DNA from: Saprospiraceae bacterium
Lineage (GTDB): Bacteria > Bacteroidota > Bacteroidia > Chitinophagales > Saprospiraceae
Assembly: GCA_020630435.1 (NCBI GenBank)
Contig: JAHDBJ010000065.1
Span: 1 to 42,909 of the forward strand
Direction: 5' to 3'
Length of the DNA stretch: 42,909 bases
Under the pieces are notes generated by a model, which had not been told where the DNA came from, did no database searches, and was given only the letters and a program-made list of their open reading frames with translations. The position numbers and the translations under genes are program-made. Below, one piece after another: positions 18,452 through 27,636 of the stretch. The first letter of the stretch is position 1. Each line of letters begins with the position of its first letter.

Positions 18452-19468
18452 TTGAAAAAACAACTTTTTTGGTATACCCACGATTTGTTTAAATATAATA
18501 GAGTTCTTAAACCACTTGTTTCTGCAAAACCTAAATCTCTTTTTAATTATTCTAACTTATCAAGTTGGTTTATTCATCCTAACTTAACCGATTTAAGTGA
18601 AAAATACTCTTCAAAGTACGCAACAATAAATAGTTTTAATTTAGACAATAAATCAGTCGATTTGTTTTTTGTTCATAGAACAACAAATTATTCAAAAATT
18701 AAATGGAACTCCAACTATCCAAGCACCTATGCGAAGGAGAGTATTATGAAAAAGGCAATTTTACCGATTGTTAATATTTTTTCAGACAACTGTAATATTT
18801 ACACTCCAGTATATCAACAATGTACATTGTTTTCTTTTTTTGATAACTCGCAAGACTGTATTCAGGCTCTAGACATAGCATATAAAGATATAAAAGAAGC
18901 GTTTTTAAGTTTTTTAACCCAAACCCAGCAAAGGAATAAGCCTATAGTTCTTGTAGGTCATAGTCAAGGTGCATGTCATATTTCTAGACTAATTAAGGAG
19001 TTTTGCGAAAAAGATCCTTCAATCTACAAAAGAATAATGATGGTTTACTTAATTGGATGGCCCATAGAAAATGATTATTTCAACCTTCTTCAACCTTCAA
19101 CGAATCCTTTCGATACAGGTTGTTTCGTTTCTTGGTGTACATTCGGAATTGGAGGCTACCCTTCCTATTTTAAAAAAAGTTTTGAAAAGACCATATGTAC
19201 TAATCCCATTAATTGGTCTAATGAAATAGGTGAAATTACATCATATAGCCAACACGAGGGAGGTATAACATATGATTTAAAAGCAATTAAAAGTAATATG
19301 ATAAAATGTAGCATTTTAAATAATGTACTTCAAATTTCACACCCAAAATTTAAGGGTTTTCCCTGTATTCCACGTCGTGATTTTGTTAAAGTGGATTTTC
19401 ATTTATTTCATAATAATATAAAGGCAAATTTTAAATTAAGATTAAGCCATTACCTAAATGAAAATTAA
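18452..19468 (+). CDS. DUF3089 alpha/beta-hydrolase-like protein
   Basis: 338 aa from a TTG start (no in-frame ATG is suitably placed). The nucleophile elbow GHSQG (about residues 172-176) and the upstream DLFFVHRTTN mark the DUF3089 family, which is predicted to be lipase- or esterase-like. There is no clear signal peptide, unlike some relatives. As the last intact gene of the lipid run it may act as an acyltransferase, thioesterase or amidase on the product; this is inferred from context only. Its last 11 bp overlap the chimeric ORF that follows. Confidence 0.72.
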   Translation: MKKQLFWYTHDLFKYNRVLKPLVSAKPKSLFNYSNLSSWFIHPNLTDLSEKYSSKYATINSFNLDNKSVDLFFVHRTTNYSKIKWNSNYPSTYAKESIMKKAILPIVNIFSDNCNIYTPVYQQCTLFSFFDNSQDCIQALDIAYKDIKEAFLSFLTQTQQRNKPIVLVGHSQGACHISRLIKEFCEKDPSIYKRIMMVYLIGWPIENDYFNLLQPSTNPFDTGCFVSWCTFGIGGYPSYFKKSFEKTICTNPINWSNEIGEITSYSQHEGGITYDLKAIKSNMIKCSILNNVLQISHPKFKGFPCIPRRDFVKVDFHLFHNNIKANFKLRLSHYLNEN

Positions 19469-19874
19469 AAAACTATTTGGTCTAGTATCTAACTACAAAC
19501 ATTACTGCGCTTGGTATTTTATCATTCGTTCCAAACACCTTTTTATTGAAAACTACAAATACAAAGATATTAGAATTGTAGCTAGTGCCGTTGCTAAATT
19601 CAAAGATGCAACACAAAATAAAAAATTAAAGATTTCACAGATTACTCCTTCAGTAATGGAAACTTACAAGACGTATCTAATACACGATGCGAAACTAAGT
19701 GGAGAAACAGCTCACAATTACTTTACAAGGTTTAAAAAAGTCCTTAGAAATGCTAAAATCAAAGGATATATCAAATCTATGCCGACTGATGAAATTAGGT
19801 TTAAAAATCCTAACAAAGAAGATACGCTTCGCAAACAAGTTTTAACTCCTGAAGAACTACAATTGCTAGTGTAG
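19458..19874 (+). pseudogene. Chimeric ORF: start of an unknown gene joined to an integrase fragment
   Basis: 138 codons. The first 31 (MKIKKLFGLVSNYKHY and the following residues) belong to an unrecognised protein whose start overlaps the preceding gene, as expected for the next gene of an operon. From 19549 the DNA switches to the 321-bp copy of the integrase middle, in the integrase reading frame, and the ORF stops just after the repeat ends. There is no catalytic domain, so it cannot be a working recombinase. I read it as the scar of a rearrangement that cut off the right end of the lipid cluster. Confidence 0.85.
19549..19869 (+). repeat. Direct repeat, copy 2 (integrase fragment)
   Basis: Matches 443-763 at 320 of 321 positions by eye. 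The near identity indicates a recent duplication or ongoing gene conversion. The right border is abrupt, within the codons for LL, and is followed at once by sequence that resembles an insertion-sequence end. Confidence 0.95.
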
Positions 19875-19994
19875 GCTTCCCTAAAAATAGGACAGTTTAT
19901 AATTCGAATTTACTAACTTTAAATTCAAACTGTCACGATGAAAAACAGCGCGATAGGAGATTACAAGAAGAATTGGGAAGAGAAGGAAGTAATA
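19870..19994. mobile_element. Possible insertion-sequence end remnant
   Basis: Begins TGTAGGCTTCCCTAAAAATA right at the repeat border, a form seen at ends of IS3-family elements. It contains nested inverted repeats: GACAGTTT (19891-19898) with AAACTGTC (19927-19934), and GAATTTA (19906-19912) with TAAATTC (19920-19926). A short reading frame of 19 codons (19938-19994) follows. No transposase domain is recognisable, so only a fragment or solo end remains. Family assignment is tentative. Confidence 0.3.
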
Positions 19995-20058
19995 TGAAAC
20001 CTGAAATAATGGTATTCGGCAATTATAGCTAACAGCAAATACATTTTGTATCTCAAAA

Positions 20059-21348
20059 CTATTCCATTTTAAAACTAAGGATAACATCATCTGTGTCCTG
20101 ATTATGTTGAAGATTAAAAAAATTATTTGTTCCATTTGGAACAAGAATTATATGTTTCCCATCAAATGTGTCGATTGTTGCATAATTAACTCTAGCTCTA
20201 TGCCCTTCTATTGGTCTAGGGAGTTTAGCAATTAAAGGATTCGTAGCAGTTACTATATACTCTTTTGATTCATAATCACGAACAGGAAAGAGTTTTTTAT
20301 ATTGTTTATACTCAATAGTAACTGTTGATAAGCCACCTCCTCCTCCAACTTTAGTTTCAGATTCACAAGTTATATACCCCTTAATTTGCTGTTCTGTAGT
20401 AGTAGTGAAGGATTTATTACCACCATAACGTTGTGACCAGTTTATAAATTTTATCGAAGGTACATGAAAATGTTCTCCTTCAGTTGGACTGAAATTAAAC
20501 CTCTTACTACTTTTTTTTCTGCTACCACCAAGTTTTCTTGAGCCTGTTGTGCAATTAGGTACTACATAAGTTTTTACTTTTCCAAGTTTTTTATATGGCC
20601 TGTTTTGTTCATATTTAATTTTGACGGTTCCTAAATTTTTAGGAAAAATTGGAATAATAAATGGGTCAATTCTTTTTTTCTTTTTTTTAAACCATCCTTG
20701 CCTCCATTTTGAATGGATTTCTCCTTTAATATATTTTTGTTCTGAAATAACAGACTCTTTAAAAATTTCTAAAGGGAGTTGAAAACCCATACTTCTATGT
20801 GTTCTATTATCAAACGAGACTAATTGGTTTCCTAATTTAATATACATAGTATCTACTCTATCAAAATTACTTCCTCTTAGTTCAATTCTTTGTTCTTTAG
20901 TGTAGTCTGTAATATAAGGTTTAGTTTCAACCTTCATAATACTGGGCTCATTCTTTTTACCCCAAAAGTCATTTATTGCTTGTGTTGCAGAAAGAGAAAC
21001 ACTTTCTATTCTATCTCCTGTATTTTCAATTGACTTATCTAATTCGTTTTTAAGGCTGATAATTTCATTAAATATTGCATTTTCTCGTTTACTCAAAACT
21101 CTATCAGCTTTGTTCATTGTATTACCAATTTCATTTTGAAATCTAGCTATAATAGTTAAAACAGCATTTGCTGTATCACCAATTGCGTCCGTTTTTAAAT
21201 TATCTAAAGAGTTAATAGCCTCTTGAGCTTCTTCTGAAATTGCTTCAGTCGTACTATTGGCAATTGCATATGTTACAACTTCTCCTTGAGCAAATATCTT
21301 AGTAGTGGCTAAAATAAATAAAATGAGTAATTTTTTTTTCAAAATCAT
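20059..21348 (-). CDS. Secreted protein of unknown function
   Basis: 429 aa with a clear signal peptide (MILKKKLLILFILATTKIFA, cleavage before QG), typical for Bacteroidetes. Residues about 30-125 are helical and rich in Ala, Glu, Asn and Ser, probably coiled coil. About 135-200 (IELRGSNFDRVDTMYIKLG) looks like a small IPT/TIG-like beta sandwich. The remainder is basic and beta-rich, with a run of Lys near residue 220. No lipobox and no T9SS sorting domain were seen. The gene lies alone between the integrase scar and mcrBC. I do not recognise the family. Confidence 0.7.
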   Translation of the reverse strand: MILKKKLLILFILATTKIFAQGEVVTYAIANSTTEAISEEAQEAINSLDNLKTDAIGDTANAVLTIIARFQNEIGNTMNKADRVLSKRENAIFNEIISLKNELDKSIENTGDRIESVSLSATQAINDFWGKKNEPSIMKVETKPYITDYTKEQRIELRGSNFDRVDTMYIKLGNQLVSFDNRTHRSMGFQLPLEIFKESVISEQKYIKGEIHSKWRQGWFKKKKKRIDPFIIPIFPKNLGTVKIKYEQNRPYKKLGKVKTYVVPNCTTGSRKLGGSRKKSSKRFNFSPTEGEHFHVPSIKFINWSQRYGGNKSFTTTTEQQIKGYITCESETKVGGGGGLSTVTIEYKQYKKLFPVRDYESKEYIVTATNPLIAKLPRPIEGHRARVNYATIDTFDGKHIILVPNGTNNFFNLQHNQDTDDVILSFKME

Positions 21349-21716
21349 AAGTTTAAAATTACAGTGTAAATACTTGGTTTAGCGATGAATTTAGATACAA
21401 TATCTTTTAAATAGCGCTGAACTAATTAGTAAATTTTTAAAATTACGGGGGAAGAAAATTATAGGTAGTTATAACTTTTAAGATAGCTAAATATAAAAAA
21501 AATTAACAAGTAAATAACTGTTATTCTTCATTTTATAATAAAATTTCTAGAAAATACAATTCCACACAAATTGGCATTCCTCCTGCCGTTGGTTAGTTAA
21601 TAAGTGTTCAATCACCTTTTAAGAAGAAAGGTTTTAGAAGAAAATATTTATAGAAAAATGTTATTAAATAATTCACTTTTCTAAAGAAAAGTTAAATAAC
21701 GCGGAACATTATAACC

Positions 21717-21805
21717 CTAATTTGGATTTAGACTAGCTAAACAATTCTGTTCCATAAGACCCTTACATCTATCAAAAAAAGATAAAGTTTTTCTGTCCAA
21801 ATTAG
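21717..21805. repeat. Spaced inverted repeat upstream of mcrBC
   Basis: CTAATTTGGA (21717-21726) and TCCAAATTAG (21796-21805) are perfect complements separated by 69 nt. The right arm ends 3 nt before the TTACGG palindrome. It could be the stem of a small RNA, two operator half-sites, or chance in AT-rich DNA. Confidence 0.35.
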
Positions 21806-21808
21806 TAG

Positions 21809-21824
21809 TTACGGGATTCCGTAA
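21809..21824. promoter_or_regulatory. Palindrome TTACGG-N4-CCGTAA upstream of mcrBC
   Basis: TTACGGGATTCCGTAA: perfect 6-nt arms with a 4-nt spacer, 230 bp before the mcrB start. The same arms and spacing occur at 37417-37432 between tracrRNA and cas9, and I found no other copy in the window. It has the form of a dimeric repressor operator. Confidence 0.5.
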
Positions 21825-22054
21825 CAGATATTCAAAAAAAATATGAAATTCACTACTTGTTCGACCATAAAAACATAAGTTCGGTTGATTTTAAATAATA
21901 AAATGAAAATAAAAAATTTATATTAATTCTAGATGACATAAAAGTTTAGAAACCTAGGTTACATTAAAAACCAGTAGCAATCCAAAATATAAAACCTAAA
22001 TCGTTCAAGGAAGTATTTCAAGAAAAAAACCTTGTATCAATATAACTTACTTTA

Positions 22055-24832
22055 ATGAATATAAAAGACTACGTAAAGAAATTCAATTTACCTTTGGAAA
22101 GAATTAAGTCTGAATTTACAGAAGACTACAATTCCATCTTTGAACAAGAAAAAGACTGGCTTTGTAATTTAGAAAACAAACTTAGTCTTCTGAAAAGCGA
22201 AGAAAAAGAGGAGGATTTTAATACAGTAATCAGCAAATTAAAATCTTCTGATTCCTTTACAATTAATGAAACTAAAATACTGTCCACATTTATTAGTAAT
22301 GTTAATATAATAGTTAAGACCACAAATTTCGTTAACAATTTTAAAGAAGGCACTGAATTAGATAATGGTTCAAAATTAGAACTATTCCATTTCTTTAATG
22401 TAGTCAAAGGGACAACTAACCTAAGTAGTTTTAATTTTCAATTAAATTCTAACTTAAACAAATACCTACCACACATATTCTCTATAATTAAACATTGTCA
22501 AGACCCAGTTGAATTTCCAATTTATTATAAGTATTGGAAGAACATTACAAGAGAGGTTTTATCAAAAAAGGATGATTACGATACATTATGTCAATTCTAC
22601 AGAACTTTCCCAATCATCAATCGTCATTTGACGTTTGCTACATATTTAGGAACAATCGGTTTCCAAATAGCAAAAAACATTGATTCAAACGGTGTTGACA
22701 TAAAAATGGGCTCTAAAGAATATAAGTACCTAAAAAAAAAGGTTATTAGTATTGAAAGATACAGTTCCATATTGGATGAAAATATTAATACTATTCAACA
22801 ATATTTTTTAGTTGGCGCTTATTGGAAAGGAAGTAATCCAGCAAATCAAACACATGATTTTTTATATAATAGTATATGGGAAAATGGTTATGATGACAAG
22901 TTCATAGATGAAGTTAACAGTATTTCTGCAGGAAGTAAAATAGCAATTAAATCAGTTTTTACAAGGGAAAAGACAAAGTCAGTTATGGCTATAAAAGCCA
23001 GAGGTGTTGTGCTAAAAAACTATAATGATGGAAAAAAGCTAGCAGTAGAATGGGAAAAAAACTTCTTACCATTTGAAGTTGATTTTTCTGGTGGATACTG
23101 GTCAACTATTAGTGAAGTAACAAATGAAGACCACATAGACCAAATTTTTAATAATTTAACTAAAATAAATAATCCAAGTTTATTTGAAAAAATAAAAAAC
23201 AAATTCGAACCTGTTGTATTTGAAAACTATATTAATTCTCTGAGAAAAATCATAAAGAATTTAGAAATCAATCCAAACGACGATCGAATAGTCTTTAGTG
23301 TAAGAGCTAATAAATTAAACTTTACGGTAGGACAACGATATAGTTTAAATCTCTACCTAAATGATTCAAAGGGAATATATGGGGTTATATCCAAAGAAAA
23401 AATTGATGAAAAGAGCGAACCCTATGAAGGTAATCCTCCACAACCTTTTTATACATATTTAAAAGATTTTTCTCCATCTAATTCAGAATGGAGTTCAATT
23501 ATAGAGGCTATTAACGACGAGCTTAGTAAAACTTCTAATTCCGGATTTAAAAGATATAACAACTCAGATTTTGAAAATTATGTTTTTGACATGAAATCTG
23601 ATATAATTAAAAATGATGTGAAAATGAATTTTCCTCTTAACACAATACTTTACGGACCACCTGGTACTGGAAAAACATATAATACCATCTTAAGAGCCGC
23701 ACAAATTATAGAAAATAGGGCTATTGACTCTTATGATGAAGCATTGAAAATTTTTAATGACAACCTTCACAATCAAATTGAATTTATCACATTTCATCAA
23801 AATTATAGCTATGAAGATTTTATCCAGGGACTTAGACCAGAAACAGATAACAAATCTTCCTTAGTATTTGATAAAAAAGATGGAGTATTTAAAGAAATTG
23901 CGGATAGAGCACTTGAGAACCTAAAACTTGCTCAAAAGGCACCAGATGAACTTTCTAGTGAAGCCAAGTTTGAGAAAGCTCTCGAATTATTTACCGATAA
24001 AGTTCTGGAGAGTGATGATGATTTTATGATCAATAATACCGCCTATATTTTTGAGGTTGAAAAAGATGCATTTAGATACACAGGTGAAAAGTGGACAAAC
24101 CATGCCAATGGTTTGCGAATGAAATTCAGTGATTTTAAAGAATTTTATAGGAATGATGTTAAAAGCAGAAAGGATGTTAAAACATTGTCTAATATTTCCG
24201 GTTTAGCGAATCAACACGCCACTTATTACTACCTAGTTTATGCTGAAATAATTAAATATTTACCCAAAAAAATAGTACAACCACGAAATATACCCTCAAA
24301 GAATTTTGTTATAATCATTGATGAAATCAACAGAGCAAATATTTCAAGAGTATTCGGAGAACTAATTACATTAATTGAGACTGACAAGCGATCACATGGC
24401 GCTACACCATTGGAGGCTCGCCTCCCCTCTGGTGATTCGTTCATAGTTCCTTCAAACTTGTATATCATTGGCACAATGAACACCGCTGACAAATCCATAG
24501 CACTATTGGATATAGCTCTTCGAAGAAGATTTGAATTTGAGGCTATGTATCCAAAATATGAAATTGATGGTGAAAATATTTATGATGTGAATATTTTGAA
24601 AAAGATTAACGAGCAAATCATTAAATCTAAAGGTCACGACTTTCAAATTGGTCATGCATATTTTATGGGAGGAAATAGAGATTTAATTCATAGAATGAAT
24701 AAAAAAGTAATTCCCCTGCTTTTAGAGTATTATATGAACGATGAAAATGAAGTTAAAGGTATTCTAAAAACAGCTGGATTACTTATTGAAGAAAATTCTT
24801 GGCCACTAAAAATTATAGGGTCGAATGATTAA
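22055..24832 (+). CDS. mcrB: McrB-type GTPase of a modification-dependent restriction system
   Basis: 925 aa. The C-terminal half is the McrB AAA+ GTPase motor: Walker A GPPGTGKT (534-541), Walker B IIIDEINRAN (D756, E757), and the MNTADKS / LRRRFEF region. McrB recognises DNA with modified cytosine through its N-terminal domain and drives the McrC nuclease. Here residues 1-500 form a long N-terminal region unlike E. coli McrB, with a segment AIKSVFTREKTKSVMAIKA found in many McrB homologues; it presumably sets the specificity. The gene overlaps mcrC by 8 bp, so the two are coupled. Confidence 0.9.
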   Translation: MNIKDYVKKFNLPLERIKSEFTEDYNSIFEQEKDWLCNLENKLSLLKSEEKEEDFNTVISKLKSSDSFTINETKILSTFISNVNIIVKTTNFVNNFKEGTELDNGSKLELFHFFNVVKGTTNLSSFNFQLNSNLNKYLPHIFSIIKHCQDPVEFPIYYKYWKNITREVLSKKDDYDTLCQFYRTFPIINRHLTFATYLGTIGFQIAKNIDSNGVDIKMGSKEYKYLKKKVISIERYSSILDENINTIQQYFLVGAYWKGSNPANQTHDFLYNSIWENGYDDKFIDEVNSISAGSKIAIKSVFTREKTKSVMAIKARGVVLKNYNDGKKLAVEWEKNFLPFEVDFSGGYWSTISEVTNEDHIDQIFNNLTKINNPSLFEKIKNKFEPVVFENYINSLRKIIKNLEINPNDDRIVFSVRANKLNFTVGQRYSLNLYLNDSKGIYGVISKEKIDEKSEPYEGNPPQPFYTYLKDFSPSNSEWSSIIEAINDELSKTSNSGFKRYNNSDFENYVFDMKSDIIKNDVKMNFPLNTILYGPPGTGKTYNTILRAAQIIENRAIDSYDEALKIFNDNLHNQIEFITFHQNYSYEDFIQGLRPETDNKSSLVFDKKDGVFKEIADRALENLKLAQKAPDELSSEAKFEKALELFTDKVLESDDDFMINNTAYIFEVEKDAFRYTGEKWTNHANGLRMKFSDFKEFYRNDVKSRKDVKTLSNISGLANQHATYYYLVYAEIIKYLPKKIVQPRNIPSKNFVIIIDEINRANISRVFGELITLIETDKRSHGATPLEARLPSGDSFIVPSNLYIIGTMNTADKSIALLDIALRRRFEFEAMYPKYEIDGENIYDVNILKKINEQIIKSKGHDFQIGHAYFMGGNRDLIHRMNKKVIPLLLEYYMNDENEVKGILKTAGLLIEENSWPLKIIGSND

Positions 24833-26201
24833 TCTATTTGAATATCAAAATAAAGCTAATATAACAACCTCACTTGAAGGTCTGGAAGGTTTTCTTGATG
24901 AGATTTGGAACAACCGTGAAAAAAATTCATTTTATTCAGAAAATAGAAACGAACGAATAGAATCGCAGCGTTTCTTGCAGTTCATTCATAAATCAAACGA
25001 GCTAAAGTCAAATAAATATGTTGGAGTAATTCATTATGAAGGAAAAAGCATAAACTTGCTCCCAAAGATATTTTACGAATCTGAAAAAGATTATTCCAAG
25101 AATGAGGTGAATCAAATTCAAAATCACATACTTTGGTGGTTGAGCTATTGTCGTAAGATTAAATTTCCAAATTATAAAACTTCTTTAGGAAGCGCAAAAA
25201 GTGATTTTTTTGAAGTTTTAATTTATCTCTATTCAAAATATACACGCGAACTTTTAAGTTCTTCTATCTATCAGCAATATGAAGAGGTTAATCGTGAACT
25301 TCCATATATAAAAGGTCGTCTAAATACTAATGAATATATTAATGAGAACCTGAGTAAAGGAAGATGGCATAAACTAAATTGCACTTACGATGCATTTGTT
25401 TTTGACAATGAATTTAATCGCATCATAAAATATGTTACGACCCTACTATTCAATAACACTTCAAGTCAAGATAACAGAAAAAATTTAAGAGAGATACTTT
25501 TCATTTTAGATGAAGTTTCTGACGAACGAGCAACTGCTGTACAATGCTCAAGAATCTCATTTAACCCAATGTTCGGCGAATTTGAAACTGTTCGAGATTA
25601 TTGCCAATTATTCCTTTCCAACTGTATTTCATTCGACTACAAAAACGATTTAAAGCTCTTCGCTTTTTTGCTTCCTATGGAATATGTTTTTGAAGACTTT
25701 ATCTTTGGCTTTATAGATAAAGAATTAGAAAATATAACTGCTAAAGCTCAAAAAAGCGACACTTATTTGGATGAAGATAAAGTGTTTAATTTAAAACCAG
25801 ATTTATGGCTAAAAACAGATTATAAATCTCTAATTGCTGACACTAAGTATAAGATTATTTATTCTGACGAAAAAGATCCGAAAAAAGGTATTTCTCAAAA
25901 CGACCTATATCAAATGCTTGCCTATGCTGTTAGATTTAAGGTGAAGGAAATAATATTATTTTATCCAAACACCATTAAACAAGTTCAGGAAGAAGAAACA
26001 GAATTAATAATTAAAGACGCATTAGCGGATGGAAAAGAAATATCTATTAGAGCATTTCAATTACCCATAATCAACAAAAAATTACTTAAAACAGAATTAA
26101 CGATGAAAACTGATTTGAAAGAATTGTTTGAATCTACAAGACAAGATTTAATAATTAAAATAGAAAAAATACTTCCCCCATCTATGACTATAAAATATTA
26201 A
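24825..26201 (+). CDS. mcrC: McrC nuclease subunit
   Basis: 458 aa. Central segment LPYIKGRLNTNEYI and DNEFNRIIKYV are typical McrC landmarks. The C-terminal PD-(D/E)xK nuclease is visible as LKPDLWL (D326) followed by ADTKYK (D339, K341). McrC binds the McrB ring and cuts DNA between modified sites. The start overlaps mcrB by 8 bp. Catalytic residues are intact, so the system looks functional. Confidence 0.9.
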   Translation: MINLFEYQNKANITTSLEGLEGFLDEIWNNREKNSFYSENRNERIESQRFLQFIHKSNELKSNKYVGVIHYEGKSINLLPKIFYESEKDYSKNEVNQIQNHILWWLSYCRKIKFPNYKTSLGSAKSDFFEVLIYLYSKYTRELLSSSIYQQYEEVNRELPYIKGRLNTNEYINENLSKGRWHKLNCTYDAFVFDNEFNRIIKYVTTLLFNNTSSQDNRKNLREILFILDEVSDERATAVQCSRISFNPMFGEFETVRDYCQLFLSNCISFDYKNDLKLFAFLLPMEYVFEDFIFGFIDKELENITAKAQKSDTYLDEDKVFNLKPDLWLKTDYKSLIADTKYKIIYSDEKDPKKGISQNDLYQMLAYAVRFKVKEIILFYPNTIKQVQEEETELIIKDALADGKEISIRAFQLPIINKKLLKTELTMKTDLKELFESTRQDLIIKIEKILPPSMTIKY

Positions 26202-26385
26202 AACCTTTCTGAATCCCATCCAAAAAAACTTACAGTTTTTAATAGATTAAACACAATTATTGTTTGTCAAAAATTTTTGTTCATTAGCTTTATATACAAA
26301 ATAGATTTTCCCAAATCACGTAATATCATCATTTCAAACTTCCTTAAAATAATTGAATAACTAGTCTTAACTTTAAAATATCTGG

Positions 26386-27636
26386 TTAAGAAATCCTGTA
26401 AAAACTAAACAAATTTTCTTTTTCTAAATTTAATTTATGTTTAGCTAAGGCTTCTTGACGTTCTTCAAATAAAAGTTCTAAATCAGGCTTTACATCACTA
26501 TCTCTACCATAGTGTATTTTTCTATGACAATTAGGACATAAAACAATTAAATTCGCGATTTGATCCAAGCTAATTAGTTTGTCTTCTATTATGAATGAAT
26601 CATTTTCTTGGGCATGCATAGGGATTAAATGATGTACTTCGGCATAATCTCCTTCATGCAATCTTGAGGGAAATGTGCTATGTGTTTCTCCTTTTAACCT
26701 AGCTATTTCACATGTATCCAAACTCTTTTTCAAAGCACTATTCCTTAATTTTTTATCAGTTTTATATCTTCTAGAAATTGATTTTACGGTTTCTTCTGAT
26801 TTCTCAATTAGCTTAATTGTATCTAATGTTGACTCATCATAAAAATCAGTTTCAAGAACAGAATTGTATTCAATTTCATCAATAATTGACTCATAATCAT
26901 AGCCATTGACTAAATTCAAAAGTTCTTCTGAAAGGAACAATCTACGATCCTCCAACTTCCTCCTACTTCCATCTTTTTGATAATACTCTTGGGACTGCAA
27001 AGAGTTTTTAACTGTATAAAATCCATTTGCCTCTAAAAAAGAAAATAAATACTTTGCATCATGAACAGGGGTAGCAATATCACCTAATTTATGATAATCG
27101 TAAAATTCTTCCAACCTATAAACTTTCTCTGCAAAATTTAGTAATCTATTGCTATCAATTAAAGTTCTTAGCACATCAACATCATTAATTCTATCGAAAT
27201 GTTGCAAATAGGTTATTAAATCAATATGATCTATATATAAAACGTCTTTATCTTGAAGTAAATTAATAAGTAATTCAAAAAAATTGGCATTAGAGTTCTC
27301 ATAATATTTATACTTACTCGACTTTAATATATCTAGAAAACTATTAGCGATGCCATTATCCTTTAATAGACAATTCACGTATTTATCGAAATTCGGATTA
27401 AATTTTAAAACCCGATTTTCAAAATATAAAAAGCCATAAAATTTTAAAGTTGCAAATTTTCTATCTAAAGCATTATACAAAGAGTCATGTGGATATTTTC
27501 GTTTTAAACTTGAAGCTATTTCCGTTTGAGTATGTTTATTCCCTTCAAATTGTTTTAAATTTTCCCAATAGCTAACTATTGCTTCTTTATTAAAAGTGAA
27601 ATCTCTAGGAATTGTCATTTTCTTTAAACTCATCAA
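26386..27636 (-). CDS. HNH endonuclease, restriction enzyme of an m5C R-M system
   Basis: 416 aa. The C-terminal HNH nuclease has EVHHLIPMHAQ (H335, H336), N362, and the zinc pair CPNC (C367, C370) with HRKIH. The first 300 residues are helical and not recognised; they probably read the target sequence. The start overlaps the stop of the upstream methyltransferase by 4 nt, and the two methyltransferase genes overlap in the same way. The three form one tight operon and the nuclease is translated last, which lets methylation come first. Confidence 0.8.
   Translation of the reverse strand: MMSLKKMTIPRDFTFNKEAIVSYWENLKQFEGNKHTQTEIASSLKRKYPHDSLYNALDRKFATLKFYGFLYFENRVLKFNPNFDKYVNCLLKDNGIANSFLDILKSSKYKYYENSNANFFELLINLLQDKDVLYIDHIDLITYLQHFDRINDVDVLRTLIDSNRLLNFAEKVYRLEEFYDYHKLGDIATPVHDAKYLFSFLEANGFYTVKNSLQSQEYYQKDGSRRKLEDRRLFLSEELLNLVNGYDYESIIDEIEYNSVLETDFYDESTLDTIKLIEKSEETVKSISRRYKTDKKLRNSALKKSLDTCEIARLKGETHSTFPSRLHEGDYAEVHHLIPMHAQENDSFIIEDKLISLDQIANLIVLCPNCHRKIHYGRDSDVKPDLELLFEERQEALAKHKLNLEKENLFSFYRIS

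Larger units (their letters stand above)
21349..22054. other. Long intergenic region upstream of mcrBC
   Basis: 706 bp, AT-rich, between divergent genes. It holds a pair of 10-nt inverted repeats (21717-21726 and 21796-21805) and a palindrome shared with the cas9 upstream region (21809-21824). No ORF worth calling and no exact Bacteroidetes promoter box were found. Confidence 0.5.

Noticed and set aside
21865-21885. Possible target of the scaRNA-like guide upstream of mcrB (CCATAAAAACATAAG against CCATAAAACATA)
   Set aside because: It needs a one-base gap and lies in AT-rich DNA; such a match is not convincing without a PAM and an expressed guide.
26249-26265. Weak hairpin AAACA/TGTTT between mcrC and the HNH gene as a two-way terminator
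   Set aside because: Only 5 bp, AT-rich, and the T-run does not follow directly.
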